Assembly (NCBI RefSeq): GCF_003367475.1
Contig: NZ_QRHA01000005.1
Location: forward strand, 1-64,000
DNA from: Alteromonas aestuariivivens
Lineage (GTDB): Bacteria > Pseudomonadota > Gammaproteobacteria > Enterobacterales > Alteromonadaceae
Direction: 5' to 3'
DNA length: 64,000 nucleotides
The notes beneath the pieces were generated by a model, which saw only the letters and a list, made by a program, of their open reading frames with translations, was not told the DNA's origin and ran no database searches. The translations under genes were made by a program, and so were the position numbers. This document shows, piece by piece, positions 44,878 through 53,938 of this stretch (position 1 is its first letter; each line of letters opens with the position of its first letter).

Positions 44878-45749
44878 CATTGCCCGGACTCGGGATGAAT
44901 CTGGCGCATCATACCTTCCTGCATTGTCGAAGCCACCAGTTCACCAGCCTGGTTGAAAATCTGACCTTTTACCAATCCCCGGGCGTTTCCGCTGAATGGG
45001 CTATCCATGGCGTAGAGCAGCCATTCGTTGAAATTGAACGGTTTGTGGAACCACATGGCATGATCAATGGTAGCAATACGAAGGTTTTTATCTGTAATTG
45101 CGATACCATGAGGCTGCAGTGATGTACTCAGAAAGTGGTAATCCGAAGCGTACGCGAGAATTGCCTGATGCAGATCCAGGGTACCGTTTAAAACCTCCTG
45201 GGCCCGCATCCAGATGTAACGTTGTGGCGGGCGTTTCAGGCTTTTAAATGCGTATGCCGCATCCACCGTACGAATATCAATAGGCCGGTGGTAAGCAAGC
45301 GCTTCACGAAGCGCCAGCGGCATGTGTTCCAGCCTGGCTTCAAATACCGCGAGATCAGAATCCACCTGTTCTGGCGCCGGAACCTTGGGCATTTCAGCAA
45401 ACTGATGGCTTACCCCATGCTCTTCACCCTGGAATGAAGCGGTCATATAAAATATGGTCTGCCCGTCCTGTATGGCCTTGACTCGCCGGGTACAAAAACT
45501 GCGGCCGTCACGCACGGTTTCCACATCGTACACAACCGGCTTTTTTGCATCACCGGGAAGCAAAAAATAGGTGTGAAATGAATGGGCAATTCGCTCCTTG
45601 GGTACTGTCTGACACGCTGCGGCGAGGGCCTGTCCCAACACCTGTCCACCAAAAAGAGCACGAAACCCCAGGTCCCAGCTCTGGCCACGATACAGACCAG
45701 CTTCAATGCATTCCAATTCAAATAATTCAGACAACTTAACTTCAGACAT
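44877..45749 (-). CDS. tesB: Acyl-CoA thioesterase II TesB
   Basis: A 290-residue double hot-dog thioesterase (E. coli TesB, 286) that hydrolyses medium- and long-chain acyl-CoA to free acid and CoA. Typical segments are LYRGQSWDLGFRALFGGQVLGQALAAA, HSFHTYFLLPGDAKKPVVYDVE, RDGRSFCTRRVKAIQDGQTIFYMTASFQ and ATIDHAMWFHKPF, which carries the catalytic Asp region. It lies 9 bp after the kinase gene in the rlmJ-kinase-tesB run. Confidence 0.94.
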   Translation of the reverse strand: MSEVKLSELFELECIEAGLYRGQSWDLGFRALFGGQVLGQALAAACQTVPKERIAHSFHTYFLLPGDAKKPVVYDVETVRDGRSFCTRRVKAIQDGQTIFYMTASFQGEEHGVSHQFAEMPKVPAPEQVDSDLAVFEARLEHMPLALREALAYHRPIDIRTVDAAYAFKSLKRPPQRYIWMRAQEVLNGTLDLHQAILAYASDYHFLSTSLQPHGIAITDKNLRIATIDHAMWFHKPFNFNEWLLYAMDSPFSGNARGLVKGQIFNQAGELVASTMQEGMMRQIHPESGQ

Positions 45750-45758
45750 GGGCTGGCA

Positions 45759-47597
45759 TTACTCCTTTACAGCGGCTTTGGGATTGCGGGGATAGTATTT
45801 TTCGGGCATATGGGCCTGATGTTCAAAAAAACGCGTGTCTTTATACGGTAATTTCATAAATCCGGAAATGCCCAAACCAACAATTTCCGGTACCGCTTCG
45901 ACAATAGCGTCGAGAATTTGCGCAAAGCGCTCCCGCTGACGGTGATCCAGCAGCAGGTAGTAGCTGTGGATCTTCAGATGCGTCGGAAGCGCCTCAAATA
46001 TGATGCAACCGGTGTGATGAATGCGGTTTAACTGTTCCAGCAAATGCATGATACGGGTTGGTAAACGAAGCAGCTCATCAGGGTCGTCACCATCTTCAAA
46101 ATACGAGTGGGTACGGGACTCGTCGGTTTCAATCCGCACCCGCGACAATTCAAACGGGATCCTGCAGTTCGCAGGTGGAACGAAAGGCTGATGTTCATCG
46201 TGGCGCTCAATATGTAGCGTATCCTTGGCATTAAACAAACAGCACTTGAATACGCCGTGACGATGGATAGCCCTTGCAAGATGGATTACGTTATTCACCG
46301 CAGATTCAAATGCCGGTCGCAGTTCACTGTCATGCAGATTAAGACTGGAATCAACGTATACCCCTTCGGCCTCCCAGCGAACCGCCATTCCACCGACTAC
46401 CGGGTAGCGGCCCAGGCGGCTGACAGCCGATACAAATGCTTTTTCGGTATCGCCCATCCCCTGCAAATAATTTTTGTAATATCGCTCGAACTGGGCATCG
46501 TCCACATATTTGAGGTCGGCCTCAACACCTGAGGACTGTTGTCGTAAATAGGATTTGCGTGAACTGTAAACCACAGTTTCGATATCCTGCTTCTGTGCAC
46601 CCAGCCAGGTAGGTATAAGCGCATTGACCTGCATAGCCTCATCTTCGGCGAACACCATATTTTTAAGCACATGGAGGTTTCGAAACAGGTAATCGCCTCC
46701 CTGACGCCTGCGTTGTGCATCCTCACTTAGCATATGGTCAAGAATTTCTGCCAGCATTCTGGGCAGGCCAAGAGACTGGGGCTTGATAACCTTGTGACCA
46801 AACCGACAGGACTGTCCCGAAGCCAGGGCATAAAGCGTACTCGCCAACCCTTGTTCGTCGAATCGCGGCGAGGACAAAGCGCCGCTCAACTGTTCTTCAC
46901 CGATAAAGTACACATCGCCCAGACGGGCATTGGTCTGGTGCATGTCACCGGACATTAAATCCATGACATTATTGGCAACAAACTGGCCTTGGGCATCTAA
47001 CTGGGCAAACACCGAAGAGCCCCAGTCGATGAGTCCGATTTCTTCCTGTTCGGTATCCCACATCAGATTAGACGGCTTAATGTCGCCATGAACGATTGGC
47101 CTGGCTTCACCACCTTGCTGGTAGTGTCTGAGTGCCCCCAATATCTCCGCGACCTGCACGGCAATTTTAACAATCAAACGTGCTGGCAAAGGCCCGTAGC
47201 GCAAACTGACCTTTTCCAGATCTTCACCCCGGGCCCGTTCCATAACGAGGATCCCCTGTTTACCAACCTGCTGAAACTCAACCAGTTGCGGTACATTGGC
47301 CTGCCTCACGTGGCCCAGCATGAAGGCTTCTTCTTCCAGGCGATCCTGTACATGCTGTGGCAGATTAATGCGCGAAAACTTGAATACCAGGTGTCGTCCT
47401 GCAGGTGTCCGGCCTCCGAACACAAAGCCAAAAGCACCTTTGCCAATAAGATGGATATTCCGGTAGCCCAGCAACCCCAGTTGTTCGATACACAGGTTAA
47501 CCCAGTCCTTGAGTTTTTTTGCGTCGGTGTGTGAGAGCAAATATATCGACTGCTCTTCCGGGATATAAAAATGTTTAAGGGCCTTGGGCTGATTCAT
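45759..47597 (-). CDS. Hanks-type Ser/Thr protein kinase with a long C-terminal region of unknown function
   Basis: A 612-residue soluble protein. The kinase domain covers about 45-330: Gly-rich loop GKGAFGFVFGG (52-62), lysine K73 in VFKFSR, catalytic loop HGDIKPSNLMW (170-180; D172 and N177), and DWG (191-193) in place of DFG. All core catalytic residues are present, so it is probably active. There is no transmembrane segment and no PASTA repeats. The remaining 280 residues contain no domain I recognise. ATG immediately follows the rlmJ stop with no gap, and tesB follows by 9 bp. Substrates are unknown. Confidence 0.85.
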   Translation of the reverse strand: MNQPKALKHFYIPEEQSIYLLSHTDAKKLKDWVNLCIEQLGLLGYRNIHLIGKGAFGFVFGGRTPAGRHLVFKFSRINLPQHVQDRLEEEAFMLGHVRQANVPQLVEFQQVGKQGILVMERARGEDLEKVSLRYGPLPARLIVKIAVQVAEILGALRHYQQGGEARPIVHGDIKPSNLMWDTEQEEIGLIDWGSSVFAQLDAQGQFVANNVMDLMSGDMHQTNARLGDVYFIGEEQLSGALSSPRFDEQGLASTLYALASGQSCRFGHKVIKPQSLGLPRMLAEILDHMLSEDAQRRRQGGDYLFRNLHVLKNMVFAEDEAMQVNALIPTWLGAQKQDIETVVYSSRKSYLRQQSSGVEADLKYVDDAQFERYYKNYLQGMGDTEKAFVSAVSRLGRYPVVGGMAVRWEAEGVYVDSSLNLHDSELRPAFESAVNNVIHLARAIHRHGVFKCCLFNAKDTLHIERHDEHQPFVPPANCRIPFELSRVRIETDESRTHSYFEDGDDPDELLRLPTRIMHLLEQLNRIHHTGCIIFEALPTHLKIHSYYLLLDHRQRERFAQILDAIVEAVPEIVGLGISGFMKLPYKDTRFFEHQAHMPEKYYPRNPKAAVKE

Positions 47598-48455
47598 TCA
47601 GCTCTGCTCGGTTTTCAGCCAGTTGATCCGGTAGGACGAGGATGGGCCCATCCATCGCGTCACTTCTTTTAATGCCTGTTCCAGCTCAGTATCCAGTTGC
47701 CACGCGGGGTTGATAACACACACGCCAGAGCCGTACATTCCAGGGTCCTGTGACCTATCCAGCACAATCAGTTCAGCGCAAAAAGCGGTATTCCCCGACT
47801 GGCCCAGTTTTCTGATCATGCGCTCACTGGCACCGCATTTTTCCCCCGCGCGCTCTGATAACAGCGGGTACCAAACCACCAGTTGCGCGCTTCGCCAGCG
47901 CTTTAGCATTTTTTCAACGGCCGCCTGCACTTCCTGGTATTCGGCTTTGCGTTCATAAGGCGGGTCGATCAGCACAGCTCCCCGTTTTGGCGTAGGCGGA
48001 CAAAGGGCGATACCGCCTTCTAGGCCATCTCTGTGGTGCAAATGGAGTTGTGGCTCACAGCCTATGCCAGATATCCTGGCAGAAAGATCCTGAAACGCCG
48101 CAGGGTGTAACTCCATCAGGTGCAGATGATCACCTGCACGGGCGGCACTTACACTGACTGCCGGTGAGCCAGGGTATTGATTCAGACTGAGGTAGCGTTC
48201 GCACAGCTTTTGATAGTCACCAAGCAGGCCTCCTGCTGCCTGTTGCTGGCGAACCACATCAATGCCACTTTTGTATTCATGGGTCTTGAGCGCCTGTTCT
48301 GAGTCCAGCGGGTATATGCCATTGCCGGCATGGGTGTCGATAAGGGTGTATGGTTTGGCCTTTTTGTTAAGGTGATTGATCACCCCCAGCCAGCATAAAT
48401 GCTTGATCACGTCTGCGTGATTTCCGGCATGAAAAGCGTGTTGATAACTGAGCAC
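47598..48455 (-). CDS. rlmJ: 23S rRNA (adenine2030-N6)-methyltransferase RlmJ
   Basis: A 285-residue SAM-dependent enzyme that methylates A2030 of 23S rRNA. The family start LSYQHAFHAGNHADVIKHLC is clear, with the SAM site around IDTHAGNGIYPL and the catalytic LIDPPYERK segment near 165. Start codon is GTG at 48455. It is first in a tightly packed run with the kinase gene and tesB. Confidence 0.94.
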   Translation of the reverse strand: MLSYQHAFHAGNHADVIKHLCWLGVINHLNKKAKPYTLIDTHAGNGIYPLDSEQALKTHEYKSGIDVVRQQQAAGGLLGDYQKLCERYLSLNQYPGSPAVSVSAARAGDHLHLMELHPAAFQDLSARISGIGCEPQLHLHHRDGLEGGIALCPPTPKRGAVLIDPPYERKAEYQEVQAAVEKMLKRWRSAQLVVWYPLLSERAGEKCGASERMIRKLGQSGNTAFCAELIVLDRSQDPGMYGSGVCVINPAWQLDTELEQALKEVTRWMGPSSSYRINWLKTEQS

Positions 48456-48520
48456 TTAGGGTCTGCTTGATAATAATTTTAAAGCGTAAGTGTAACGCGC
48501 CAGGTAAATGGGGTACAAGC

Positions 48521-48542
48521 GCCGAAGGCATTGCGCCTTCGG
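48521..48542. terminator. Hairpin between the E2 gene and rlmJ
   Basis: CCGAAGGC (48522-48529) pairs with GCCTTCGG (48535-48542) 12 bp after the E2 stop. There is no T run on the minus strand, so it may be a weak terminator or a 3'-end stabilising stem. Confidence 0.4.
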
Positions 48543-48553
48543 GCTTATCTTTC

Positions 48554-50149
48554 TTAACTTAAGTGCATCAGCATCTGCGAGGGATGAGTCAGATAATGGC
48601 ACCACAGGTTATTGAACTTCACCATAGTCGCGCCATCGATAATACGGTGATCACCTGACCAGTTAACCATCATGATGTTTTGTGCAATCACTTCACCGCT
48701 GGTATTAAATCGCGGCAGAGTCTGCGTTTTACCCAAAGCTACAATAGCGGCTTCAGGCTTATTGATGACCGGCGTTGCCGTTATCCCACCTATTGCACCA
48801 ATGTTGGATATGGTAATTGTCCCGCCTTTCAGATCTTCACCGGCGATTCTGCCCTCACGGGCTGCTTCAACAATCCGCTGCATGTGTTCGGCAATCTGCA
48901 TCAGGCTTAATGTCTGAACCTGTTTAATGTTTGGTACCAGCAATCCATTCGGCGTATCCACAGCAAATCCGATGTTGTGGTCATCAAAATAGCTAAGTTC
49001 CGTCGCCGAGTCGTTCAACTGGGAATTGATGATGGGAAACTCACGCAATGCCAGTGATAAAGCCTTGATAAAAAACGGCATAAAGCTGAGTCTGAGGCCC
49101 TTTCGTTCAAACTCGGGTTTAAGCGCATTTCGCAGTTGTATCAGGCTGTCCATAACCACCTCATCACTCACGGTAAAGTGAGGAATAGTGTGTACTGAAG
49201 CCGACATCTGCCGCGCCATGGCCGCTTGAATACCGCGAACTTTTTCTGTCCGGACACCACTATCCCGGGGCGCTTCTGTCCACTCGACACTTTCCTGAGC
49301 CTTGCTTTGTGTATTTTCAGCCATGGCGCTAGTGTGCACATCTGCCTTTAAAATCCGCCCTTTTTTTCCGCTGCCCTGAACCTGAGCCAGGTCAATATTG
49401 GCCTCTCTGGCAACCCTGCGCACAGCCGGGCTGGCAATTACTTTTCCCGGAATGACCACCGGCGGCTCGAATGCCCCATCGGGCCAGCCAGTCACTGCTG
49501 CTTTTTTCACTGAACCTGCTTTCGCTTTCTGCTCGGTCGCCAATTCGACTTCCGCCTCTGCCAGGCCATCCTCGCGTTTCAGTGAGAACAGCGGTTGATG
49601 TACAGCAGCGATATCACCCTGCTGGTAATACAGGTGCATTACCTTTCCGGCGTGTTTCGCCGGGATTTCAACCACCGCTTTATCAGTCATGACTTCAACG
49701 ACTGGTTGATCTTCTTCAATAAAGTCCCCTTCGTGAACATGCCATTTGACGACTTCGCATTCCACAATACCCTCACCTATGTCCGGCAGAATAAAGTCCT
49801 CCATATGGCCCTTCTTATCCACAAATGTGCTTTCGTAACTCTGTGCACTATCAGGCTGCACTGCTGGCGGGTAATCTGAATCAGCTTCAGAATTTTCAGG
49901 TACCTGTTCAGCTTCCGGCACTAAAGAAAACAAAGGCTGATGAACACGGGCAATCTCACCCTGGCGGTAATGAAGTTTTTCAACCGTTCCTGCATGCATG
50001 GCAGGAATCTGCACCGTCGCCTTGTCAGTCATTACCTCGGCTACAGGCTGGTCCTCGACTATATGCTGGCCTTCCTCAACCAGCCATTCGAGCAATTCAC
50101 ACTCTACAATGCCTTCGCCGATGTCAGGCAACAGGAATTCAATACTCAT
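48554..50149 (-). CDS. bkdB: Branched-chain keto-acid dehydrogenase E2 (dihydrolipoyl acyltransferase) with two lipoyl domains
   Basis: A 531-residue acyltransferase. Two lipoyl domains start the protein, with lipoylated lysines K43 and K157 in VMTDKA motifs; an E3/E1-binding domain follows (ASPAVRRVAREANIDLAQVQGSGKKGRILKADV, about 245-280), then the catalytic domain ending with DHRIIDGATMVKF. The VMTDKA type of lipoyl motif suits branched-chain rather than pyruvate complexes. It receives acyl groups from E1 and passes them to CoA in valine, leucine and isoleucine breakdown. It is last of three genes; no E3 (lpd) gene is present, so E3 must come from elsewhere. Confidence 0.9.
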   Translation of the reverse strand: MSIEFLLPDIGEGIVECELLEWLVEEGQHIVEDQPVAEVMTDKATVQIPAMHAGTVEKLHYRQGEIARVHQPLFSLVPEAEQVPENSEADSDYPPAVQPDSAQSYESTFVDKKGHMEDFILPDIGEGIVECEVVKWHVHEGDFIEEDQPVVEVMTDKAVVEIPAKHAGKVMHLYYQQGDIAAVHQPLFSLKREDGLAEAEVELATEQKAKAGSVKKAAVTGWPDGAFEPPVVIPGKVIASPAVRRVAREANIDLAQVQGSGKKGRILKADVHTSAMAENTQSKAQESVEWTEAPRDSGVRTEKVRGIQAAMARQMSASVHTIPHFTVSDEVVMDSLIQLRNALKPEFERKGLRLSFMPFFIKALSLALREFPIINSQLNDSATELSYFDDHNIGFAVDTPNGLLVPNIKQVQTLSLMQIAEHMQRIVEAAREGRIAGEDLKGGTITISNIGAIGGITATPVINKPEAAIVALGKTQTLPRFNTSGEVIAQNIMMVNWSGDHRIIDGATMVKFNNLWCHYLTHPSQMLMHLS

Positions 50150-50158
50150 GCAGTCCCC

Positions 50159-51136
50159 CTAATACGTCATCGTACGCTTAATGGCTTCGTAGGTTTTGTA
50201 TTCATCCGGCATATATTCTTTCTCATGGGCCAGCGGATACGGCGTATCCAGCCCACAAACACGGGCAATCGGCGCTTCCAGATACAAAAAGCATTGTTCC
50301 TGTATGGCAGCGGCAATTTCACTGGCAAAACCGCCGGTTAATGGAGCCTCATGATTGATCAGCAACCGGCCGGTTTTCATTACTGATTCCGCCACCATTA
50401 ACCTGTCCCACGGTAGAATGCTTCTCAAATCAATTACTTCACAGGAGATGCCGTCCTGCAGGCTCATTTGAGCCGCTTTTTGCAAAATCTCTACTTGAGC
50501 CCCCCAGCCAACCAGAGTGATGTCCCGCCCTTCCTGAACCAAATCAGCCTTGCCTAATGGGAGCTCGAAGTCGTCTTCCGGCACATCGGCAACCGACGCT
50601 CTGTACAGACGCTTAGGCTCCATAAACAAAACAGGATTATCGTCGCGGATCGACGCCAGCAACAAGCCTTTCGCCTGATAGGGATCGCGAGGAATAACTA
50701 TTTTCAGGCCCGGGCAGTGGGCAAAAAACGCCTCTGGGGACTGGCTGTGATAGTGCCCGCCGGCGATGCCACCACCGTAGGGTGTGCGGATTGTAAGTGT
50801 GCCACAGGAAAACTGCCCGCCCGAGCGATAGCGAAATTTGGCGGTTTCGTTAACTATCTGGTCAAAGGCCGGAAAGATGTAATCGCCGAACTGGATCTCT
50901 GCAACTGGCACCGCCCCCTGGGCAGCGAGCCCGTTGGCAAAGCCAATGATGCCTTGTTCGGTGAGCGGGGTGTTGAAACACCGGGGCTTGCCAAATTTCT
51001 CCTGCAGGTGGCTGGTGGCCCGAAATACGCCACCGAAATGCCCCACATCCTCGCCAAACACCATAACCCTTTCGTCCTGTTCCATAGCGATGGTCAGGGC
51101 ATTGTTAACAGCCTGCAGTAAATTCATTCTTGCCAT
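50159..51136 (-). CDS. bkdA2: Branched-chain keto-acid dehydrogenase E1 beta subunit
   Basis: A 325-residue transketolase-like subunit of the TPP-dependent E1 heterotetramer. Typical segments are [73 protein letters not shown] and [33 protein letters not shown]. Its start overlaps the E1 alpha stop as TAATG, so the subunits are translationally coupled, as expected for equal amounts. E2 follows 9 bp later. Confidence 0.93.
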   Translation of the reverse strand: MARMNLLQAVNNALTIAMEQDERVMVFGEDVGHFGGVFRATSHLQEKFGKPRCFNTPLTEQGIIGFANGLAAQGAVPVAEIQFGDYIFPAFDQIVNETAKFRYRSGGQFSCGTLTIRTPYGGGIAGGHYHSQSPEAFFAHCPGLKIVIPRDPYQAKGLLLASIRDDNPVLFMEPKRLYRASVADVPEDDFELPLGKADLVQEGRDITLVGWGAQVEILQKAAQMSLQDGISCEVIDLRSILPWDRLMVAESVMKTGRLLINHEAPLTGGFASEIAAAIQEQCFLYLEAPIARVCGLDTPYPLAHEKEYMPDEYKTYEAIKRTMTY

Positions 51137-52323
51137 TACTTCACTCTCCCCGACGTTTTGGGGTACACCTCAGGGTACTTTTTGATGTGGGACTTGAGCT
51201 GTTCGAGCTGCGCACTGAGATGCCAGGGGACCGAATCATAGACATCTTCGACAATATCTTCGATGGGGTTTACCGGAACTTTCTCTGCTTCCTTGAGCGC
51301 CGCCAGTACTTCCTGCCGTGACTGTTCCAGCCATTTGCTGTTTTGTGACTCATCGAACCACCCCTGGCTATCTAACCAGTGAATCATTCTGGCGACAGGA
51401 TCTTTTGCCCGCCATTTGTCTTCTTCATCACGAGAACGGTAACCGCTGGGGTCATCGGAGGTTGAATGGGCCGCCAGACGGTAGCTCATAGCTTCAATAA
51501 GAACCGGGCAACGCTGTTCGACAGCGATCCTGCGGGCTTCCTGGGTAGCTGCGTAAACCGCCAGCACATCGTTACCGTCTACCCGAATGGTTTTTATGCC
51601 GTAACCGATGCCTCTGGACGCAATACCGTCACCAGCGAACTGCTCTTCCGCGGGCGTAGAAATAGCGTAACCGTTGTTGCGACAGAAAAACACCACTGGG
51701 CAGTTCAGCACGGCAGCCATATTCAAACCAGCGTGAAAATCTCCTTCTGATGCCGCACCTTCGCCAAAATAACAAATGGTAATGGCGTCGTTTCCTGCCA
51801 TTTTCTGGCCATAGGCGTAGCCGGCTGCCTGTGGGATCTGGGTCGCCAGCGGCGACGAAATGGTCATAAAATTCAGCGCTTTGTCACCATAGTGGATGGG
51901 CATCTGCCTGCCTTTGTTTGGATCAAGCTGGTTGCTGAACATCTGGTTCATAAACTGGGCAGTAGAATAACCACGGTATGCCAGCGCCCCCTGTTCACGG
52001 TACTGGGACATGATCATATCCTGATCACTCAATGCCGCGACACTACCAACCGCCGCGGCTTCTTCGCCGGTACAGGCAAGATAAAAACTGATGCGCCCCT
52101 GGCGCTGGGCGGCAATCATGCGCTCATCCAGAATCCGGATGTATTGCATGGTATGAAGAATTTTGACTGCAACGTCCTGGCTGAGCGGGGGCGCACTGGC
52201 ACCTGGATGCAAGGTTCCGTCAGACTGGAGAATTTGCAGCATGGGTATGTCGATCAGGCCATTCTCAATCACTTCAACCTGATGCGTAGCCTTTACCCTT
52301 GCCAGATGATTACGATCTTGCAC
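51136..52323 (-). CDS. bkdA1: Branched-chain keto-acid dehydrogenase E1 alpha subunit
   Basis: A 395-residue TPP-binding subunit that decarboxylates branched-chain 2-keto acids. The TPP motif is [37 protein letters not shown] (about 195-230), and the phosphorylation-loop-like region [17 protein letters not shown] is present. The start is GTG at 52323 with GAGGG upstream. It is first in a three-gene operon divergent from HMG-CoA reductase. Confidence 0.93.
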   Translation of the reverse strand: MQDRNHLARVKATHQVEVIENGLIDIPMLQILQSDGTLHPGASAPPLSQDVAVKILHTMQYIRILDERMIAAQRQGRISFYLACTGEEAAAVGSVAALSDQDMIMSQYREQGALAYRGYSTAQFMNQMFSNQLDPNKGRQMPIHYGDKALNFMTISSPLATQIPQAAGYAYGQKMAGNDAITICYFGEGAASEGDFHAGLNMAAVLNCPVVFFCRNNGYAISTPAEEQFAGDGIASRGIGYGIKTIRVDGNDVLAVYAATQEARRIAVEQRCPVLIEAMSYRLAAHSTSDDPSGYRSRDEEDKWRAKDPVARMIHWLDSQGWFDESQNSKWLEQSRQEVLAALKEAEKVPVNPIEDIVEDVYDSVPWHLSAQLEQLKSHIKKYPEVYPKTSGRVK

Positions 52324-52682
52324 ACTGTTGCCCTCTTGACGCTGTTGAGGAATCTTTTTGGTGTCAATATGCTAGACCAAGTGTAATTGAATGGCCTTGC
52401 TTTTTGCGGTGCCCTCCTCCTGTCAAGCGAGATAAATTGCCTATAAAACCAAACCTATAAAGGATGCCCATCCTAACAATGTAAACACCACGTAAATATA
52501 ATGATAAATTTGAAAGCCATATGAGTAACATGCTTTCTTTCTGATAGCATTTACGCAAAGTCTGCGCCAGCCCACGCCAAATCGAAGCCGGGAAAAATTC
52601 CTCTTACCAGTAATCGATGGCTTTTCGTGCAACACTTCTCATGTATAGTGGACAACAGCACACTATTATAAGGAGATAGGCT
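52324..52682. promoter_or_regulatory. Divergent promoter region between bkd and HMG-CoA reductase, with a possible operator
   Basis: A 359-bp gap with no gene. Near the HMG-CoA reductase start, TATAGT (52644-52649) could be a -10. An inverted repeat ATAGTG (52645-52650) / CACTAT (52661-52666) with a 10-bp spacer overlaps it, then AAGGAG (52671-52676) gives a strong ribosome site. No -35 is clear. No known branched-chain regulator site was recognised on the bkd side. Confidence 0.4.
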
Positions 52683-53858
52683 ATGGGCGATGGTCGCTAC
52701 CGAATTCCTCGCGATGGGCAAAATGATCACAGTCGGGAACAGGCTGAAATTCGACGGGATTTTTTGCTCGAGCAAACCGGTACTGAGCTCACACACACCG
52801 GCAAATTTTCAATTGACCCGGGTGTACTGCCCGGAAACATAGAAAACTTTATTGGCATTGTACAGATGCCCGTTGGGGTTGCAGGCCCCATCGAAATCAA
52901 TGGTGAGCACGCTCAGGGCCGTTTCTATGTTCCCCTTGCGACTACGGAAGGAACCCTGGTTGCAAGTTACAGTCGGGGTATGCGAGTCATCAATGAATGC
53001 GGCGGAGTGAAAACCACCGTAGTAGAGCAGTACATGCAGCGCGCCCCCGCTTTTATTTTCAGCGACGCCCGGGAAGCCAGGGAGTTTGGTTTGTGGCTGG
53101 ACGAAAACATGGCAGGGATCCGCGCAGCGGCGGAAAGCACCACCTCCATCGGAAAACTCATTCATCTGGAACAATGGTCAGTATCCCGGATCAGATACGT
53201 ACGGTTTAACTACACAACCGGTGACGCGGCGGGCCAGAATATGGTGGGTAAGGCCACACTCGCAGCCTGCGAATGGATCAAGGCCCATTACCCGGGGGAT
53301 TGTGAATACCTGCTTTCCGGTAACATGGACACAGACAAAAAACATTCTCACCTGAATATGCTTCACTCCCGGGGCAAGCGGGTTATTGCAGAGGTTGTGC
53401 TGAAAAAAGACATCATGAGGAAACTCATGAAAGTTGACACCTGGGTCATGGCCCGCTCCTCAGTATTGGCCAATATGGGTGCTATGCTTGCTGGTGCAGC
53501 CTACAACGGCCCCCATTCGGCGAACGGCATCGCGTCCTTGTTTATTGCCACCGGCCAGGATGAGGCCAATGTGGTGGAATCACACGCTGGCCTGCTGTCT
53601 CACGAATTGCTGGCTAACGGGGATTTGTATCTGTCGGTCACTCTGCCGTCACTGATCGTGGCGACTTACGGCGGTGGCACAGGATTACCAACACAGCGGG
53701 AATGCCTCGAATTGCTTGGATGTTACGGTAAAGGCAAGGCCAACAAGTTCGCCGAGATTGTCGCGGCTACGGTTCTTGCCGGCGATATATCACTGGCATG
53801 TGCGGTCATTGCTGGCCACTGGGTATCCAGCCACGACAAATTCGGGCGCAACAAATAA
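52683..53858 (+). CDS. Hydroxymethylglutaryl-CoA reductase, class I-like
   Basis: A 391-residue HMG-CoA reductase. Motifs are ENFIGIVQMPVGVAGPI (54-70), ATTEGTLVAS with catalytic E89, TGDAAGQNM (179-187), DTDKKHS with catalytic K219 or K220, GQDEANVVES with D293, GGGTGLPTQ (330-338) and the C-terminal histidine H384. All four catalytic residues are present and the motif style is class I (NADPH-type), unlike class II enzymes of mevalonate degraders. No other mevalonate-pathway gene is in the window. It is divergent from the bkd operon, whose leucine branch leads to HMG-CoA, a plausible metabolic link. It may have been acquired from another lineage. Confidence 0.88.
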   Translation: MGDGRYRIPRDGQNDHSREQAEIRRDFLLEQTGTELTHTGKFSIDPGVLPGNIENFIGIVQMPVGVAGPIEINGEHAQGRFYVPLATTEGTLVASYSRGMRVINECGGVKTTVVEQYMQRAPAFIFSDAREAREFGLWLDENMAGIRAAAESTTSIGKLIHLEQWSVSRIRYVRFNYTTGDAAGQNMVGKATLAACEWIKAHYPGDCEYLLSGNMDTDKKHSHLNMLHSRGKRVIAEVVLKKDIMRKLMKVDTWVMARSSVLANMGAMLAGAAYNGPHSANGIASLFIATGQDEANVVESHAGLLSHELLANGDLYLSVTLPSLIVATYGGGTGLPTQRECLELLGCYGKGKANKFAEIVAATVLAGDISLACAVIAGHWVSSHDKFGRNK

Positions 53859-53938
53859 AAAATTTTCAGCTCGTATAAACTTTTTCGGTTCGGGCATCGA
53901 CATAGCAGGACAACCTCTTTTGCTTTGTGGGACTTGTT

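Noticed and set aside
48554-53858. Complete branched-chain dehydrogenase complex including E3.
   Set aside because: No dihydrolipoamide dehydrogenase gene is present next to the E1/E2 genes; only three of the four components are here.
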